From Propionibacteriales bacterium (GTDB lineage: Bacteria > Actinomycetota > Actinomycetes > Propionibacteriales > Nocardioidaceae), in the NCBI GenBank assembly GCA_026392465.1, contig JAPLCA010000033.1, forward strand, positions 1 through 55,465: 55,465 nt of DNA, given 5' to 3'. Each line of letters begins with the position of its first letter. Positions within the stretch are counted from its first letter, which is position 1. Both the position numbers and the translations under genes were made by a program. Positions 52,625-55,465 of the stretch are shown piece by piece. The notes under the pieces were generated by a model. The model ran no database searches. It saw only the letters and a list, made by a program, of their open reading frames with translations, and was not told the DNA's origin.

Positions 52625-53922
52625 GCCGCGCCGCATCCGTCGACGAGCGCTACGTCCCGCACCACGGGGATCCCTCGTACACCGTCACCCGCTACGACCT
52701 CGTCGTCGACTACGTCCCCGAGTCGAACCGGCTCACCGGCACCGCGACCCTCGGCGTGCGCGCGCTCGAGCCGCTGCGGAAGGTCCGCCTGGACCTCAAC
52801 GACCTGCGCGTGCAGAAGCTCCTCGTCGACGGTGCCCGCGCGAAGTACCGGCAGCAGCGGGCGTCGGTGAGCGTCGAGCTCGGTCGCGAGCTGGCCGAGG
52901 GCGAGGAGGCCGAGATCATGGTCGCCTACGGCGGCCGCCCGCACCCCATGCGCGGCCTCGACGGCGACGCCGGGTGGGAGGAGCTCGAGGAGGGCGCCAT
53001 CGTCGCCTCCCAGCCGCACGGCGCCCCGTCGTGGTTCCCGTGCAACGACCTGCCGTCCGCGAAGGCGCCGTTCCGGCTCGAGCTGTCGGTGCCCCAGGCG
53101 TTCAGCGTCATCGGCAACGGCGTGCCCGGCGACCGGCGACGCACCGCAGGACGCGTCGTGCAGGTCTTCGACCAGCCGGAGCCGATGGCCACCTACCTCG
53201 CCACCGTGCACGTCGGTGACTTCGTCGAGGAGCAGCAGGCGTCGTCACCCGTGCCGGTCGGCTTCGTCGCCCCCGGCGGGCTGCGCGAGCAGGCCCGCGA
53301 CGCGCTGGCCGACCAGCCCGCGATGGTGGCCTTCTTCGACCGGCTCTTCGGGCCGTACCCGTTCAGCCGCTACCTGGCCGTCGTCACGCCGGACGACCTG
53401 GAGATCCCGCTCGAGGCGCAGGGACTCTCGATCTTCGGCCCGAACCTGCTCCACGACGGCTGGGAGGCCCAGCGGCTCGTGGCGCACGAGCTGGCCCACC
53501 AGTGGTTCGGCAACAGCGTGACGCTGCGGCACTGGAACGACATCTGGCTGCACGAGGGCTTCGCCTGCTACGCCGAGTGGCTGTGGTCGGAGGAGTCCGG
53601 ACGCGAGAGCGCCGACGAACGAGCGCGCCACCATCACGCGAAGCTGCAGGCGAAGGACCAGGACCTGCTGCTGGCCGACCCCGGACCCGACCTGATGTTC
53701 GACGACCGGGTCTACAAGCGCGGCGCCCTCACGCTGCACGCGCTGCGCCTCCGGATCGGCGACGACGCCTTCTTCACGGTGCTGCGCACCTGGACGGACC
53801 GCTTCCGTCACGCCAACGCCGACACGGCCGACCTGGAGCGCGTCGTCGCGGACGTCGCGGGGGAGCAGACCGACCTCTTCGACCAGTGGGTGAGGGCGAC
53901 CGCGGTCCCGGACCTGCCGTGA
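52621..53922 (+). CDS. M1 family zinc metallopeptidase (aminopeptidase)
   Basis: 433 aa, a compact two-domain form lacking the usual C-terminal superhelix. An N-terminal beta domain (residues 20-205) precedes a thermolysin-like domain with LVAHELAHQWFGNSVTLRHWNDIWLHEGFACYAEW, the HExxH plus distal Glu zinc site. The exopeptidase loop normally GAMEN reads PLEAQGLSIFG, keeping the glutamate. No signal peptide, so probably cytosolic. GTG start inside the NRPS stop. Tight coupling suggests it trims or degrades the NRPS product or protects against it (inference). Confidence 0.9.
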   Translation: MSRAASVDERYVPHHGDPSYTVTRYDLVVDYVPESNRLTGTATLGVRALEPLRKVRLDLNDLRVQKLLVDGARAKYRQQRASVSVELGRELAEGEEAEIMVAYGGRPHPMRGLDGDAGWEELEEGAIVASQPHGAPSWFPCNDLPSAKAPFRLELSVPQAFSVIGNGVPGDRRRTAGRVVQVFDQPEPMATYLATVHVGDFVEEQQASSPVPVGFVAPGGLREQARDALADQPAMVAFFDRLFGPYPFSRYLAVVTPDDLEIPLEAQGLSIFGPNLLHDGWEAQRLVAHELAHQWFGNSVTLRHWNDIWLHEGFACYAEWLWSEESGRESADERARHHHAKLQAKDQDLLLADPGPDLMFDDRVYKRGALTLHALRLRIGDDAFFTVLRTWTDRFRHANADTADLERVVADVAGEQTDLFDQWVRATAVPDLP

Positions 53923-54497
53923 CGTCGGACGACGACGTCGCCGCGCGCGCGGTGGCGCTGCTCGGTCGCGAGCTGCGCGGGCACGGCGTGACCGTGCGGA
54001 TCACCGAGGTCGAGGCGTACGGCGGGGTGCTCGACCCGGCGTCGCACGCGTACACGCGGACACCGCGCTCGGAGATCATGTTCGGCCCTCCCTGGCGGCT
54101 GTACGTCTACCGCTCCTACGGCATCCACTGGTGCGCGAACGTCGTGACCGGACCGACCGAGCAGGCGGCGGCCGTCCTGGTGCGGGCGGGACGGGTCGTG
54201 GACGGCCTCGCCCTCGCCCGCGAGCGACGCGGCGACGTCGCCGACCCGCGGCTCGCCCGTGGTCCAGGCAACCTCGCGCAGGCGCTCGGCATCACCGTGA
54301 CCGACCTCGGCACCGACCTCCTCGACCCCACCGGCGTCCACCTCGGCCCGGAACGGACCGAGCAGCTCGAGGTCGCCAGCGGACCGAGGGTCGGCGTCGC
54401 GCAGGCCGCCGACGTGCCGTGGCGGTTCTGGATCGCAGGAGACCCCACCGTGTCGGCCTACCGCCGCTCTCCCCGCGCGCCGCGTTCGGCGCGGTAG
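53919..54497 (+). CDS. DNA-3-methyladenine glycosylase, AAG/Mpg type
   Basis: 192 aa. Excises alkylated purines in base excision repair. Family signatures: VRITEVEAYGGVLDPASHAYT (catalytic Glu region), RSEIMFGPPWRLYVYRSYGIHWCANVV (intercalating Tyr region) and DPRLARGPGNLAQALGI. Start GTG overlaps the aminopeptidase stop. In mycobacteria mpg precedes tyrS; here element C and an IS intervene before whatever follows. Confidence 0.95.
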   Translation: MTSDDDVAARAVALLGRELRGHGVTVRITEVEAYGGVLDPASHAYTRTPRSEIMFGPPWRLYVYRSYGIHWCANVVTGPTEQAAAVLVRAGRVVDGLALARERRGDVADPRLARGPGNLAQALGITVTDLGTDLLDPTGVHLGPERTEQLEVASGPRVGVAQAADVPWRFWIAGDPTVSAYRRSPRAPRSAR

Positions 54498-54507
54498 GAG
54501 TCTTGTC

Positions 54508-54600
54508 GGTGCGCTGCCGGCGGGGGTCTCGTTCAGCTGGTGCGCTGCCTGCGGGGGTCTGGCCTTGGTGGTGCGCCGCCTCGGCTGGCGCTGGGTGTGG
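54508..54600 (+). repeat. Left 31-bp tandem array of element C
   Basis: Three units at 54508-54538, 54539-54569 and 54570-54600, each beginning GGTGCGCTGCC or GGTGCGCCGCC. The array starts 10 bases after the glycosylase stop, as in copy B. Confidence 0.8.
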
Positions 54601-55117
54601 TCTCCGAAAGGGCCTCGACCGGGCGGTTGGGCGGGGGTCGGTTTCGGGTCTCGGGCTGTGGCTCGCGCTGTGGGACGCAAGATGCTGCGTTCGTGTGTGG
54701 AATGGCGAAGGGTTCTGCGTTTGCTACGGGATCCCGTGGTGAACGCAGAAGCGTTCGGTCTGGTTCGCGTGAATGCAGAATCTTGGGCGCCCTTTGGGTT
54801 GGGGGGACGAACGATTCTTCCTTCTCGTGGACCGTTCCACGCGAAGGAAGAATCCTTCCGCCGCTCAGCCCGCCATCGGTGGATCTGCAACCGCAGAAGC
54901 GCGCCTGCGGTTGCAGATCCACCGATAGGACGCGCCAACGCAGAACCGTGGCCCCAGAACGCAGAAAAGAAGAATCGTGCGTCACCCACGGGCCCAGGCC
55001 AGACCCGAGACCCGAAGCCACCCCGGACCCGCTGCCGGTCGAGGCCCTTTCGGAGACCAGACACAGCGCCAGCCGAGTCAGCGCACCAGCAAGCACAGAC
55101 CCCCTACGGCAGCGCAC
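54508..55117. repeat. Palindromic repeat element, copy C (forward, right array truncated by an IS)
   Basis: Core 54580-55077 is bounded by a 43-bp inverted repeat with two mismatches (54580-54622 and 55035-55077). Same orientation and order as copy A: ACGCA/TGCGT near 54677-54692, ACGGGATCCCGT at 54726-54737, GAACGC/GCGTTC near 54741-54756, H1 at 54812-54855 (loop CCGT, two mismatches) and H2 at 54875-54926 (perfect 22-bp stem, 8-base loop). The H2 stem differs from copy B, but both arms changed together. Compared with copy A, about a dozen substitutions and one 3-base insertion precede H1. The right array breaks off after about one and a third units at the IS junction. Confidence 0.85.
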
Positions 55118-55465
55118 GGGACTGCTGCACGAATAGGTGACATCTGATCTGTGGTGTCGAAGGCACCGCTGGAAGGATGTGCATCATGCCCAAGCCCTAT
55201 CCCCGAGAGTTCCGCGAGGACGTCGTGCGGGTCGCGAGGAGCCGCGAGCCAGGAGTGCTGTTGAGGGACATCGCCGCTGACTTCGGGATCAGCGAGTCGT
55301 GCCTGGCGAACTGGATGAAGGCCTCGGACGTCGAGGACGGACTGAAACCCGGCACCACCGCCGCCGACAACGCCGAGCTGCGTGAGGCCAGGAAGCGGAT
55401 CAGGCTGCTCGAGCAGGAAAATGAGGTCCTGCGCCGCGCGGCGGCCTATCTGTCTCAGGCGCACC
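55118..55465 (+). mobile_element. IS3-family insertion sequence, left end (truncated by window)
   Basis: The 31-bp unit starting at 55108 is interrupted after GGCAGCGCAC (55117). The following GGGACTGCTGCACGAATAGG is foreign to the array and leads into an IS3-type orfA. The left terminus is probably at 55118-55123; IS3 ends usually begin TG, which would fit TGCTGCACG at 55123 preceded by GGGAC. The right end, second ORF and target duplication lie beyond the window. Confidence 0.75.
55186..55465 (+). CDS. IS3-family transposase OrfA, partial (3' end beyond window)
   Basis: 93 codons visible. An N-terminal helix-turn-helix (YPREFREDVVRVARSREPGV; LRDIAADFGISESCLANWMK) is followed by the leucine-zipper-like stretch AELREARKRIRLLEQENEVL that dimerises OrfA. 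GGAAGG lies 9 bases before the ATG. Expected downstream: a frameshifted OrfB with a DDE integrase domain. Confidence 0.92.
   Translation, partial: MPKPYPREFREDVVRVARSREPGVLLRDIAADFGISESCLANWMKASDVEDGLKPGTTAADNAELREARKRIRLLEQENEVLRRAAAYLSQAH

Overview
The window is a stretch of a high-GC actinobacterial chromosome. Gene order, very short or overlapping intergenic junctions, frequent GTG starts and many leaderless promoters point to Actinomycetes, most likely a Nocardioidaceae-type member of Propionibacteriales (Aeromicrobium or Nocardioides relatives). The family placement is inference, since no rRNA is present. No tRNA, rRNA or CRISPR array was seen.

Layout. (1) 1-5630: the right-hand array of a repeat element cut by the window edge, then ferrochelatase, an inositol-phosphatase-like enzyme, DUF4193, DUF4235 and DUF3093 (minus), dut, DUF3710, an OB-fold protein and DUF3159. 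This block and the next match a region conserved in Mycobacterium (around Rv2689c-Rv2701c). (2) 5631-6342: repeat element A. (3) 6343-15440: two TrkA-type K+ channel regulators divergent from a KimA-like K+ transporter, an RlmD/TrmA-like RNA methyltransferase with a duplicated start region, a giant SCO7613-type membrane protein and an RDD protein. (4) 15441-18430: aconitase behind a probable IdeR/DtxR iron box and a second palindrome. (5) 18546-29675: priA, fmt, rsmB, rpe; FMN riboswitch with ribD-ribE-ribBA-ribH; hisE, hisG, a PH-domain protein, an SseB protein. (6) 29694-34956: an ACT-GNAT protein (minus), infC-rpmI-rplT, a SpoU methyltransferase, a BKACE-type enzyme and an orphan PAS histidine kinase. 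(7) 35021-48678: pheS-pheT, element B, then argG-C-J-B-D-F-R-H and a small DivIVA-like protein. (8) 48746-55465: a Pls/PosA-like membrane NRPS, an M1 aminopeptidase and an Mpg glycosylase in one overlapping operon, element C, and the start of an IS3-family element.

Most protein-coding content is ordinary housekeeping: riboflavin, histidine, arginine, TCA, translation and K+ homeostasis. The standout is a family of long, palindromic, apparently non-coding elements: three complete copies (A 5646-6340, B 38731-39474 inverted, C 54508-55117) and one partial copy at 1-154. Each has a core of about 420-500 bp bounded by near-perfect terminal inverted repeats beginning TCCGAAAGGGCCTCGACCGG. Each core holds an ordered set of hairpins and is flanked by tandem 31- or 32-bp repeats whose polarity flips across the core. 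The second large hairpin shows compensatory changes between copies.

A second, smaller system sits inside the rib and phe operons. A homologous insert of about 85 bp encodes a short ERQR-type ORF that exactly bridges one stop codon to the next start, and it folds the downstream start codon into a hairpin. This looks like built-in translational coupling.
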